From assembly GCF_016219575.1 (NCBI RefSeq), contig NZ_JACRMG010000007.1:1-64000 (forward strand): a DNA stretch of 64,000 nt. The letters run 5' to 3'. The DNA is from Bradyrhizobium sp. (GTDB lineage: Bacteria > Pseudomonadota > Alphaproteobacteria > Rhizobiales > Xanthobacteraceae). Every line of letters starts with the position of its first letter. The first letter of the stretch is position 1. The translations under genes were made by a program, and so were the position numbers. The notes below the pieces were generated by a model. That model had not been told where the DNA came from. It made no database searches and saw nothing but the letters and a program-made list of their open reading frames with translations. Positions 40,859 through 49,176 of the stretch are shown here, one piece after another.

Positions 40859-41992
40859 TCAGTACCGGTACGGCTCGATATCCAGCAGCGGGAACGCGCT
40901 GAACACGCTCGGAAGATTCGTCGCCGTGGCCTGGTTCAGATAGGACCTGTCCAGCTCCCGGAAGCTGGTGACGCCCAGCAGGCCAAGGCAACGGATCACC
41001 TCGTCCTCGAGCAGTTCCAGCATGCGGACGATACCGTCCTCGCCCGCCGCGGCCAGCGCCCAGCACTGCAGCCGGCCGATGCCGACCAGATCGGCGCCCG
41101 ACGCGATTGCCTTGACGATGTCGGTGCCGCGGCAGAACGAGCCGTCGACCATGATCCTGGCGCGGCCGGCAACGGCATTGACGATCTCGGGCAGCACATG
41201 CATCGCACCGCGGCCGTGGTCGAGTTGCCGGCCGCCATGGTTGGAGACGTAGATCCAGTCGACCCCGTGGTCGAGGGCGATCAGGGCATCCTCTGCGGTG
41301 GCGATGCCCTTGATCACCAGCGGTATCTTGAACTTGCTCTTGATCAGTTTGACGGTGCGCCAGTCGAGCCCCTTCTGGAAATCGCCTCCGGTAGCCCGAA
41401 TCCGGCTTTCGCGCACATAGCGCTTGGCAATATCGCGTTCGCGGCGGCTGTAATGGGCGGTGTCGACCGTGAGGCAGAACGCGGCATAGCCGTTGGAAAT
41501 GGTCCGGCTGACGACGTCTTCGACGAAGGCGTCGTCGCCGCGGACATAGAGCTGGTAGAAGCGCAGCGCATCCGGCGCGGCCTCGGCCGTCTTCTCCAGG
41601 CCGGGCTCGGAGACCGAGCTCAGCATGTGCGAGGCGCCGAACCTGCCCGCGCCGCGCGCCACTGCGGCGCCGGAATCCGGATCGAAAATCTCAAGCGCGC
41701 CGACCGGCGCGATCATTACCGGCAGACGCAGCCTGCGGCCGAATGCCTCGACCGACGCATCGACCCTCGCCACGTTGCGCAGCACGCGCGGGCGGAACGC
41801 GATCTCGTCGAGCGACATGCGGTTGCGCCGCATCGTTGTCTCGGTCTCTGATGCGCCGACGATATAGTCCCACGCATTCTGGTTGAGCTGGGCGCGCGCC
41901 TTGTGCACGAACTCGTGCAGGTTCTGGAATTCCTCGCCGCTGGCGCCGAGTTCGACATTCCGCGTGGGCCGGGCCGGCGTGCCGTCATTCAT
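40859..41992 (-). CDS. FMN-dependent alpha-hydroxy-acid oxidase/dehydrogenase
   Basis: The 377-residue protein has the family pattern: NAWDYIVGASETETTMRRN, LPVMIAPVGALEIFDPDSG, YQLYVRGDD, TVDTAHYSRRERD, LVIKGIATAEDA and the active-site loop WIYVSNHGGRQLDHG with the catalytic His and Arg. Substrates include L-lactate, glycolate and mandelate. The ATG at 41992 is preferred to the GTG nine bases earlier because GAGGAG lies 8 bases from it. The CoA-transferase gene upstream ends 21 bp before, so the two are co-transcribed. Confidence 0.93.
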   Translation of the reverse strand: MNDGTPARPTRNVELGASGEEFQNLHEFVHKARAQLNQNAWDYIVGASETETTMRRNRMSLDEIAFRPRVLRNVARVDASVEAFGRRLRLPVMIAPVGALEIFDPDSGAAVARGAGRFGASHMLSSVSEPGLEKTAEAAPDALRFYQLYVRGDDAFVEDVVSRTISNGYAAFCLTVDTAHYSRRERDIAKRYVRESRIRATGGDFQKGLDWRTVKLIKSKFKIPLVIKGIATAEDALIALDHGVDWIYVSNHGGRQLDHGRGAMHVLPEIVNAVAGRARIMVDGSFCRGTDIVKAIASGADLVGIGRLQCWALAAAGEDGIVRMLELLEDEVIRCLGLLGVTSFRELDRSYLNQATATNLPSVFSAFPLLDIEPYRY

Positions 41993-42013
41993 GTGCTTCA
42001 CTCCTCGCTTGTC

Positions 42014-43288
42014 TTATTCGTCCGTCCCGCGCGTCGGGATCGCCATGCCGAAGGCACCGGCCTCGGCCAGTTCGGCGATGCGGCGATCGTCGTAGCCGAG
42101 CGTCTTGCGCAGCACTTCCTTGGTGTGCTGCCCGAGCAGCGGCGCGGCAATGGGATCGACCGTCGGCGTGAGGCTCATATTGAGCGGCGTCTCGATGTTG
42201 GGGACCGCGCCCGCTGTCGGGTGCGGAATGCGGCTGAGGCGGTCGCGATCGCGCACCTCCGGAGCATTGAAGCCCTCTTCGACCGTACGCAGATAGCCTA
42301 CGGGGATGTTGGCCTTCTTCATCTTCGCCATCCAGTTCTCGAGCTTGTCGCTGGCGAACACTCCGGCAATGATGGCGCGCAGCTTTTCCTTGTTGGCCGT
42401 ACGCGCCTTGCGATGCGAGAAGTCCGGGTCGGTGACGAGATCCGGACGCTCCAGCACTTCCGTCACCAGCCGCCGATAGAGCCGGTCGTTGGCGCAGGCC
42501 ATGTAGAGCGGTCCGTCGGAGGCGCGGTAGACGCCGACCGTCGGCGATCCGTTCGGCGAGTTGCCGAAACGGCCGGGATTGTTGCCGCTGATCAGATAGG
42601 CCATGCCGTAGAAGCCGGTCATGGCAACCGCGATGTCGATCAGCGCGACCTCGACGCGCTGGCCCCGGCCGAGTTTCTCGCGGGCGAGCAGCGCCATCAG
42701 GATCGCATTGCACGCCGACATGCCCGTGGCCATGTCGACGATCGGCGGCCCGGTACGCACGGGCTCGCCGTCCGGAAACCCGTTGAGCGACATGAAACCG
42801 CTTTCGGCCTGCGTGATCGGATCGAAGCCGGGACGCAGCGCAAAGGCTCCCTGGCGGCCGTAAGCCGAGATCGAGCAGTAGACCAGGCGCGGATTGGTCG
42901 AGACCACCGAGTCGTAGTCGAGGCCGTACTTCTTCATCACGCCGCCGGAAAAGTTCTCCACCACCACGTCTGCCTTGGCGATCAGCGCGCGGGCGACCTC
43001 CAGTGCTCTTGGGTTGGTGAAGTCGAGCGCGATGCCGTGCTTGTTGCGGTTGAGGCTGAGGAAAGCGGCGCTTTCGCCGCCGATTTCGGCATGCTCATAC
43101 GCCCGGGTGTCGTCGCCGCCGTCAGGATTCTCGATCTTGATGACCTCGGCGCCGAAATCGGCCAGCGTTTGCGTACAGGCCGGCCCGGCGACGACGCGGG
43201 TGAAATCGACCACCAGCAACCCATCGAGCGCCGTCGGCTGATCCTTGGCGCGCGGCGCGCGCTCCGGCAGATGCGGTCCTGCGGTCAT
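42014..43288 (-). CDS. CaiB/BaiF family CoA transferase (class III)
   Basis: The 424-residue protein shows VVDFTRVVAGPACTQTLADFGAEVIKIENP, FLSLNRNKHGIALDF, VVVENFSGGVMKKYGLDYDSV, and the catalytic-Asp segment PIVDMATGMSACN. A GGGGGGAACG precedes the ATG at 43288. It is the first gene of a two-gene operon with the alpha-hydroxyacid oxidase, so a hydroxyacid and its CoA ester are likely intermediates. It differs clearly from the CoA transferase at 2512. Confidence 0.92.
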   Translation of the reverse strand: MTAGPHLPERAPRAKDQPTALDGLLVVDFTRVVAGPACTQTLADFGAEVIKIENPDGGDDTRAYEHAEIGGESAAFLSLNRNKHGIALDFTNPRALEVARALIAKADVVVENFSGGVMKKYGLDYDSVVSTNPRLVYCSISAYGRQGAFALRPGFDPITQAESGFMSLNGFPDGEPVRTGPPIVDMATGMSACNAILMALLAREKLGRGQRVEVALIDIAVAMTGFYGMAYLISGNNPGRFGNSPNGSPTVGVYRASDGPLYMACANDRLYRRLVTEVLERPDLVTDPDFSHRKARTANKEKLRAIIAGVFASDKLENWMAKMKKANIPVGYLRTVEEGFNAPEVRDRDRLSRIPHPTAGAVPNIETPLNMSLTPTVDPIAAPLLGQHTKEVLRKTLGYDDRRIAELAEAGAFGMAIPTRGTDE

Positions 43289-43505
43289 TCCCGGCGTTCC
43301 CCCCAAACTTCCGCCCAGCGGCATTGGGCCGAGGCGACACTTTGGGGCTTTTTAGCGAACACCGCAGGTAAGGCCAAACCCGGATTTTGCAGGGCCGGAC
43401 CTGTCGCGGGCATAGCTGCTCGCGCCTCCGGCCGGGGCCGGCCCGATTGCAGTCGGCGAGGTCACGCAAACCAGCCAGACGGCGGCCCCGTTCGGCCGGC
43501 GGCCG

Positions 43506-44561
43506 TCACTGCTGGTTCTTCTGCCAGAACGAAAACAGCCCCTGCGAGGCGGACCCTCCGATCACGCAGGGGATACCGACAGCGACCTGCCCCAGCGCTG
43601 CGGCAGAGACGCAGCCGAGCGCCACGGCGCCGACACCGACCTGGCCCCAGAAGTCGAGATTGCGCCGCGCATCCGACCCCTTGGCCTTCAGATCCTCGAC
43701 CGCAGTCACGGCATCGCGGCGCAGCGCGCCGATCTGCACGGTATCGGCGGCCTCGACCACCTCCGCCAGCGGCGCCCTGACCGGCTCCTTCGCGTGCGAC
43801 AGTTCGCTGCGCAGGAACTCGCGCAGATTGGCATCGCGAATGGCGTAGCTTGCCAGGGTGTATCGCGCCATGCTGCCGACCGTCAGCTTGTCGACGGTAT
43901 CGCGGCTCTTGCTCCAGGGCAGCATCTCGACGATGCGCTTGATCGGCATGTGCGAGCCGGTTGCGAAGTAATAGCCCCACAGCGTATCGAGCAGATCCTG
44001 GTTGCCGGCAAAGGTCAGCGTTGTGTTGACCTTCTTCTCCTCCTTGGCGAAGGGATTTTTCGTAAAGCCGTTCTTCAGCTTGTCCATCATCCCGGGTCTG
44101 GTTTCCTCGAGCGGGATTTCACTCAGGATCGGCAACTTGCCGGCGAGATAATTGTCGATCATGACGCGACGCGCCGGCATCCGCGGCGCCACCCGGCGCA
44201 GCACGTTGCGCCAGTCCGGCAATCCCGAATAGGCGATGGCGCGAACGATCACCCATTCATCTTCCGGCGCCACCGGAAAGAAACTTGCGATCAGCTTCTC
44301 GGCCCTGGCCGGGTTCGATCCGATCGCGCCTGCGATGAAGCCGAGATAGATGCCGGCATTCTCCGGCTCCTTGAAGGTCTGGGCGTGGAACAGTACCCGT
44401 ACGGCGGCGGGAACGTGCGCGTAAGCCGGTTTGGTCCGGTAATTGTAAATCCATTGCTGCACCACACCGAGCGACGCGCGCGGGTCGATCTCGGGTGCCT
44501 TCTCCGCCAGTGCAGGCTGCACAAGCATGATCGCGGCGGCGACGAGAGCTAGGTAACGCAT
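43506..44561 (-). CDS. Exported protein of unknown function
   Basis: The 351-residue protein has a signal peptide (MRYLALVAAAIMLVQPALAE) and a largely helical mature region (VVQQWIYNYRTKPAYAHVPAAVRVLF, PDWRNVLRRVAPRMPARRVMIDNYL). It ends in a hydrophobic stretch (FWGQVGVGAVALGCVSAAAL) near the C-terminus, so it may be a periplasmic protein anchored by its tail. The ATG at 44561 has AGGAG seven bases upstream. No family is recognised. It is divergent from the bamA-like gene across 222 bp, which may hold the promoters of both. Confidence 0.8.
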   Translation of the reverse strand: MRYLALVAAAIMLVQPALAEKAPEIDPRASLGVVQQWIYNYRTKPAYAHVPAAVRVLFHAQTFKEPENAGIYLGFIAGAIGSNPARAEKLIASFFPVAPEDEWVIVRAIAYSGLPDWRNVLRRVAPRMPARRVMIDNYLAGKLPILSEIPLEETRPGMMDKLKNGFTKNPFAKEEKKVNTTLTFAGNQDLLDTLWGYYFATGSHMPIKRIVEMLPWSKSRDTVDKLTVGSMARYTLASYAIRDANLREFLRSELSHAKEPVRAPLAEVVEAADTVQIGALRRDAVTAVEDLKAKGSDARRNLDFWGQVGVGAVALGCVSAAALGQVAVGIPCVIGGSASQGLFSFWQKNQQ

Positions 44562-44783
44562 GTGATGCTCCTGGCGAGGTTCGGCGCGGATTACACCAAC
44601 CTCTCCGGCTACTTGGATTGGCGAGACATGAGGCGTGCATTGCGACAATTCTGAGAAATCGCCCGTTAAGCTTGGCGTTCAAATTATGGCGGCGACTGCC
44701 CGCAACTCTCCCTGAGTCAGACATTCTTTTGCCCCGCGCCGGCAATTGCATCGCAGACGGACAATCGGGAGTCCGGCAAGGAC

Positions 44784-47135
44784 GTGAGCAACAGACGCAG
44801 CATCCAACGCCAGCGCGCACAGCGGCTGCTGGCGGCAGGAGGGATACTGGCCGCAACCGTCGCGATGATGTCGATCGCGATGGCGGCTGAAACCACATCG
44901 TCGCGGGACGCCATCGTCGTCGAAGGCAATCGCCGCGTCGACGCCGAAACCATCCGCTCTTATTTTCACGCCGCGCCCGGCGGGCGCTACGACGATGCCT
45001 CGCGCGACGCCGCCTTGAAATCGCTGATCGCGACCGGCTTGTTCGCGAACATCGCGATCGACCGCGCCGGCGACAAGCTCGTCGTGCGCGTCACCGAGGC
45101 GCCGGTGCTTGCCCGCGTTGCATTCGAAGGCAACAAGAAGGTCAAGGACACCGACCTTTCCGCGGCGATCGAATCCAGGCCGCGCGGCGCGTTGCAGCGC
45201 GCTACGGTGCAGTCCGATGCAAACCGGATCGTCGAGATCTACCGGCGCGCCGGACGTGACCAGGTCATCGTCAAGCCCGAGATCATCGACCGGGGCAATG
45301 GCAGCGTCGATCTCGTCTATGCAATCACGGAAGGTACGAAGACGCCGGTACGAAAGGTCGAATTCACCGGCAACCGCACCTTCGGCAGCCGGCAGCTCCA
45401 CGCCGTCATCAAGACCTCTGCACACTCGATGCTGAGCTTCCTCACAGGCGGCGACGCCTACGATCCCGATCGCATCGCACAGGACCGGGAACTGCTTCGT
45501 ACCTACTATCGCAGCAAGGGCTATGCCGATGCCAGCGTGACTTCGGCCAGGGCCGAATACGATCCCGCGCAAGAGGGATTCACAGTGACCTTCGCGATCG
45601 ACGAAGGCCAGCCCTACAAGTTCGGCGACGTCAATGTCATCTGCAACATTCCGGGCGTCGATACCGGCCTTTTGTCGCGCGTGGCGTCGATCCGCAATGG
45701 CGCCCGGTTCGATGGCAATGCCCTCGACAAGACGACCGAACAGTTCGCCATCGAGCTGTCGAAGCTCGGCTATCCCTTTGCGCACGCAACGCCGCGCATC
45801 ACCAGGGATCAGGCCGCGCAGCGTATCGACATCTCCTTCGTCATCGAACAGGGCCCGCGCACCTATGTCGAGCGCATCGAAATCCACGGCAATTCACGCA
45901 CCCGCGACTACGTGATCCGACGCGAGTTCGACTTCGGCGAGGGCGATCCCTACAACAAGACCCTGATCGACAGGGCGGAACGCCGCCTCAAGAGCCTGAG
46001 CTACTTCAAGACCGTGAAAATCTCGAGCCGTCCGGGTTCCTCGCCGGACCGCGTGGTGCTCGACGTCGAGACCATCGATCAACCGACCGGCGACATCAAT
46101 TTCGCCGGCGGCTATGGCACTACGGACGGCTGGCTCGGCGAGGTGAAAATAAGCGAGCGCAATCTTTATGGCACCGGTCTTGACGTGAGGGCGGCCGCGA
46201 CCTTCGGTCAGTATGCGCGCAGCATCAATCTTTCGGCATCCGAGCCGTACTTCCTCGGCACACGGGTCGCGGCCGGCATCGAACTGTTCGGCCGGCAAAG
46301 CGACCCCTCGTACTACCAATCCTATGGAAGCGCGACCTATGGCGGAGCGCTGGTGTTCGGCACGCCGCTGACCGAACAGCTCGGCGTGCAGTGGCGCTAC
46401 TCGCTCTACAACCAGAACATCACGCTGTCGCCGAACAGCAATGGCCTTGTCGCGTCCTTGCCGATCCAGCAGGCAGCGGCGGCCGGCTCTGCCTGGGTGT
46501 CGCAGGCCGGAACCACGACCACCTTCAATACGCTCGACAACAACAAGAGCCCGACCAGTGGAATCCGGTCGCAGCTCAGCCAGGACATCGCCGGCCTCGG
46601 CGGCGACGTACGTTTCCTGCGCACGACGTCAGACACACGCTACTATCACCAACTGAACAGCGACGTCGTCGCCATGGTGCGCGGGCAAGGCGGTTACATC
46701 ACCGGCTGGGGCGGACAGCAGGCGCCGCTGATGAACACGTTCTTCGGCGGCCCGACCATGGTACGAGGCTTTGCGCCCTATGGGTTCGGCCCGCGCGACC
46801 TGACGTCGGGCTCCACGCGGGACAATGTCGGCGGCAGCATGTATTTCGCGACGACCGCCGAGCTGCAGAGCAGCATTCCCGGCGTGCCCGACGAATACGG
46901 ATTGAAGGCTACCGCTTTCGTCGACGCCGGCAGCGTGTTCGGCTACCGCGGTCCGACTAGCTTCTCGGGCCAGTCGATCCAGGTCGCCGACAAGAACATC
47001 GTGCGTTCCTCGGTCGGCGTTGGCCTGACCTGGGCCTCGCCCTTTGGCGCGCTGACGGTCGACTACGCCGTTCCGTTGAGCAAGGCCGCCTATGATGTGG
47101 TGCAGCCGCTGCGCTTCAGCGCGGGAGGCTTTTGA
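44784..47135 (+). CDS. bamA: BamA-type outer-membrane assembly protein
   Basis: The 783-residue protein has a signal peptide (LAAGGILAATVAMMSIAMAAE), five POTRA domains (about residues 40-430) and a C-terminal 16-stranded barrel. The barrel carries the loop-6 signature TMVRGFAPYGFGPRDL and terminates in an aromatic residue. POTRA units are visible as repeated VRKVEFTGNRTFGSRQLHAV and YVERIEIHGNSRTRDYVIRREFDFGEGDPYN. It inserts beta-barrel proteins into the outer membrane. The locus lacks rseP, skp, lpxD or fabZ, so it is probably a second BamA-like copy. The GTG start agrees with the signal sequence. The stop overlaps the convergent gene by 20 bp. Confidence 0.9.
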   Translation: MSNRRSIQRQRAQRLLAAGGILAATVAMMSIAMAAETTSSRDAIVVEGNRRVDAETIRSYFHAAPGGRYDDASRDAALKSLIATGLFANIAIDRAGDKLVVRVTEAPVLARVAFEGNKKVKDTDLSAAIESRPRGALQRATVQSDANRIVEIYRRAGRDQVIVKPEIIDRGNGSVDLVYAITEGTKTPVRKVEFTGNRTFGSRQLHAVIKTSAHSMLSFLTGGDAYDPDRIAQDRELLRTYYRSKGYADASVTSARAEYDPAQEGFTVTFAIDEGQPYKFGDVNVICNIPGVDTGLLSRVASIRNGARFDGNALDKTTEQFAIELSKLGYPFAHATPRITRDQAAQRIDISFVIEQGPRTYVERIEIHGNSRTRDYVIRREFDFGEGDPYNKTLIDRAERRLKSLSYFKTVKISSRPGSSPDRVVLDVETIDQPTGDINFAGGYGTTDGWLGEVKISERNLYGTGLDVRAAATFGQYARSINLSASEPYFLGTRVAAGIELFGRQSDPSYYQSYGSATYGGALVFGTPLTEQLGVQWRYSLYNQNITLSPNSNGLVASLPIQQAAAAGSAWVSQAGTTTTFNTLDNNKSPTSGIRSQLSQDIAGLGGDVRFLRTTSDTRYYHQLNSDVVAMVRGQGGYITGWGGQQAPLMNTFFGGPTMVRGFAPYGFGPRDLTSGSTRDNVGGSMYFATTAELQSSIPGVPDEYGLKATAFVDAGSVFGYRGPTSFSGQSIQVADKNIVRSSVGVGLTWASPFGALTVDYAVPLSKAAYDVVQPLRFSAGGF

Positions 47136-47691
47136 CGGGTATGCGCGCCGACGCCGCAAACCCGTAGAACAACGCAAGGCGGTCCAGGCACTCCTGGAAA
47201 CGTCGCGCAAGATAGTCCTTCCAGCGCTGGGTGATAAGGCCGCGGCTTTCGCCGACCTGCTGCATGGTCATGCCCCGGATCAGCACCTCATGGACCAATG
47301 CCGTGCCGTCCGCGCCGAGCTCTTGTTCGATGCGGTTGAGCCGCACGACCGCCCGCCTCTGCGCTTCCGTGACCGGCTCGCGCACTTGGCCGCCGTCGAC
47401 GCGTTCGCGGGTCGGATCGACGGCCCGGGGACCGCGTTCCGCCTTCTCCCAGTCGTTCTGGAACGCGCGGCCGCCGCGATATTGCGCGTCGTCGATCTGA
47501 TGATGCGTGTGCAACTTGGCCAAGGGATCGTCGCGGGTCGAGCGCAGGGCGACAATCTTGTCGCCCGGCTCGGTGCCGAAGGGGTCGTCGACCTGGATCG
47601 GCGCGACCTCGGCGTTGAGCGGCAGATCCTGTGCGCGCCGGTCATATGCGGTTGAGGGATCGTATGCTTTCCGGCGCTTCCTGCGTGCCAT
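47116..47691 (-). CDS. Phage-like HTH / sigma-region-4-like protein
   Basis: The 191-residue protein starts at MARRKRRKAYDPS. The N-terminal half is charged and rich in polar residues. The C-terminal 60 residues (AVVRLNRIEQELGADGTALVHEVLIRG, then MTMQQVGESRGLITQRWKDYLARRFQECLDRLALFYGF) resemble the helix-turn-helix of sigma region 4 or ArpU-like phage late-gene regulators. It overlaps the gcrA-family gene by 50 bases (47642-47691) in another frame, a tight coupling typical of phage genomes. It may be controlled by the repressor-operator promoter upstream of that gene. Confidence 0.75.
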   Translation of the reverse strand: MARRKRRKAYDPSTAYDRRAQDLPLNAEVAPIQVDDPFGTEPGDKIVALRSTRDDPLAKLHTHHQIDDAQYRGGRAFQNDWEKAERGPRAVDPTRERVDGGQVREPVTEAQRRAVVRLNRIEQELGADGTALVHEVLIRGMTMQQVGESRGLITQRWKDYLARRFQECLDRLALFYGFAASARIPVKSLPR

Positions 47692-48250
47692 TCTTGACTG
47701 CCTCCACTCGAAATTTGCCGACTGCCGCGACCAGGCGAAGCGGTGCGGCACTGATGGCTGGTTTGACCGGAACATCGGGATTGCGCGTGAGATGGAAATG
47801 CGGCGTGCAATAGCTCGACCCCTTGCATCGGGGGTGGCCGCAGAAGGTGATGGCCTCGCCCTCCTCGTCGCCGCCATAGGGATAGCGGCAACTACCCTCT
47901 TCGAGCTCGATCAACTCAAGGCGACGCGGAACAACCTCGACACAGCGAAGCTGCACCCCCTCGACGCGCGAAAAAACAGGGCGGCGTCGCAAGAGCTTCA
48001 GCAACGCGGAATCATCGGCTCGCGGTCTCACCACTGGCTGAAATTGGAATTCCGTCGTCTCGAGCGTCGGCTTCGGCCGATCCGGCTCTCCGAGCCCCAT
48101 CCGCCGCGCCCGTCCGAGCGCGGCGTTGCGGGAATAAGCGGTGCCGAACCTTGCATTCATGGCATCCGCGGCATCCTTGTAGGACATTCCCCTTGTCACA
48201 AACTCCCGTAGCGCCTCGCAATGCGCGGGCGGCCAGCACAATGGCTCCAC
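47642..48250 (-). CDS. GcrA family cell-cycle regulator paralogue
   Basis: The 202-residue protein has the GcrA N-terminal HTH (CEALREFVTRGMSYKDAADA and YSRNAALGRARRMGLGEP), a variable middle, and the conserved C-terminal motif CRYPYGGDEEGEAITFCGHPRC with SSYCTPH. GcrA binds the RNA polymerase sigma-70 complex and favours methylated GANTC promoters (established for Caulobacter GcrA). This is likely a phage-type paralogue rather than the housekeeping copy, given its neighbours. The start is GTG at 48250 behind a promoter carrying an operator for the divergent S24 repressor. Confidence 0.88.
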   Translation of the reverse strand: MEPLCWPPAHCEALREFVTRGMSYKDAADAMNARFGTAYSRNAALGRARRMGLGEPDRPKPTLETTEFQFQPVVRPRADDSALLKLLRRRPVFSRVEGVQLRCVEVVPRRLELIELEEGSCRYPYGGDEEGEAITFCGHPRCKGSSYCTPHFHLTRNPDVPVKPAISAAPLRLVAAVGKFRVEAVKNGTQEAPESIRSLNRI

Positions 48251-48294
48251 CTGTCTCGTTCCCGTCTCTGTTCACCGGCCGCCAACCTGACCCG

Positions 48295-48323
48295 CTATTA
48301 CGCTATTCCGAATATACGGTCAA
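48295..48323 (-). promoter_or_regulatory. Promoter of the gcrA-family operon with repressor operator
   Basis: On the minus strand: TTGACC (48318-48323), exactly 17 bases, TAATAG (48295-48300). The spacer contains ATTCGGAAT on that strand (48305-48313, ATTCCGAAT on plus), an ATTC-S-GAAT palindrome. The start site would be near 48288, about 38 bp before the GTG of the gcrA-family gene. Confidence 0.6.
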
Positions 48324-48345
48324 GCCATTTTTCTGAAAACCGGCA

Positions 48346-48374
48346 TTGATTTCCTTTATGAAATTCGGAATGAA
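48346..48374 (+). promoter_or_regulatory. Putative promoter of the S24 repressor with overlapping operator
   Basis: TTGATT (48346-48351), 17 bases, AATGAA (48369-48374). ATTCGGAAT (48363-48371) overlaps the -10 region, so the repressor could shut its own promoter. The -10 is poor, so the assignment is less certain than the divergent one. Confidence 0.45.
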
Positions 48375-48399
48375 TGGAAAATCGGAAAGGGGAATCACC

Positions 48400-49011
48400 A
48401 TGCTTGACGTCAAAATGATCGAACGGGGACTGAAAAAGACCGGCAAGTCCAAGGGCGGGCTGGCCGCCGCCATGGGGGTGCGGCCGGGCGCGGTATCGGA
48501 AATCTTCTCGGGGATCAGGCTGATCAAGGCCTCCGAGGTCGAGCCGATCATGGAATATCTCAGGCTCAACTGGGTGCCGGTCATGGGGCGCGTCGGCGCC
48601 GGAGCCATGATCGAGCCCGAGTATGAGCAGGTGCCGCCGGAAGGCCTCGGCGAGGTCGAATTACCCTTCCCGGTCGACGACGAAACCATCGCTTTCGAGG
48701 TCACCGGCGATTCGATGCTGCCGAAGTACGAAAATGGCGACGTTATCGTGGTCTACAAGGATCAGCGCCATCCGGTGTCGAGCTTCTATGGCGAGGAGGC
48801 CGTGGTGCGGCTGAAGTCCGGGGAGCGCTACCTGAAGACGATCGAGAAGGGCAAATCGCCGACCCTGGTGAACCTGGTCAGCTTCAATGCCAAGGCAATC
48901 AACGGGGTAAAGCCCGAGTGGATCGGCGAAATTTTCGTCACCCTGCCGCGCGGCCAGATCCAGCGGATGCGTGCCAAGGCGGCCAAGCGAACCAAGAAGG
49001 GCGGCAGGTAG
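48400..49011 (+). CDS. S24 family (LexA/CI-type) transcriptional repressor, self-cleaving
   Basis: The 203-residue protein has an N-terminal HTH (KSKGGLAAAMGVRPGAVSEIFSG, about residues 17-39), a linker with the cleavage site Ala67-Gly68 (GRVGAGAM) and a S24 peptidase domain. The nucleophile Ser105 is in TGDSMLPKYENGDVIVV and a general-base Lys in YLKTI at about 146. It is therefore an SOS-cleavable phage-type repressor. ATG at 48400 is chosen because AAGGGGAAT lies just upstream. It is divergent from the gcrA-family gene and followed by a strong terminator. Confidence 0.92.
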   Translation: MLDVKMIERGLKKTGKSKGGLAAAMGVRPGAVSEIFSGIRLIKASEVEPIMEYLRLNWVPVMGRVGAGAMIEPEYEQVPPEGLGEVELPFPVDDETIAFEVTGDSMLPKYENGDVIVVYKDQRHPVSSFYGEEAVVRLKSGERYLKTIEKGKSPTLVNLVSFNAKAINGVKPEWIGEIFVTLPRGQIQRMRAKAAKRTKKGGR

Positions 49012-49060
49012 CCGGATCGGGTGTCCCGCCCCAGGCGTCCCTGATTCGCCCCCCTGACCG

Positions 49061-49100
49061 GAAAGGGCGCCGCGCACCTCGCGGCGCCCTTTCATTTTTC
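49061..49100 (+). terminator. Intrinsic terminator after the S24 repressor gene
   Basis: A perfect 14-bp stem (GAAAGGGCGCCGCG at 49061-49074, complement at 49080-49093) with a five-base loop is followed by ATTTTTC. It lies 50 bp beyond the repressor stop and isolates it from the next promoter. Confidence 0.9.
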
Positions 49101-49112
49101 GGAATTTGACGC

Positions 49113-49141
49113 TTGACTTGATTCCGATTTTCAGGAATACT
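49113..49141 (+). promoter_or_regulatory. Consensus promoter for the 105-aa gene with operator and GANTC sites
   Basis: TTGACT (49113-49118), 17 bases, AATACT (49136-49141). The spacer begins with ATTCCGATT (49121-49129), one mismatch from the ATTCCGAAT operator, and contains GATTC (49120-49124), a CcrM-type GANTC site. TTTCGGAAT (49097-49105) lies just upstream and ATTCCGATG overlaps the start codon region (49171-49179). Confidence 0.6.
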
Positions 49142-49176
49142 ACCACGTAGCGCAACCTCGTCGCGGCCGGATTCCG

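Noticed and set aside
47507..48211. 234-codon plus frame opposite the gcrA-family gene
   Set aside because: The minus strand encodes the GcrA HTH and Cys motif; the plus frame lacks motifs.
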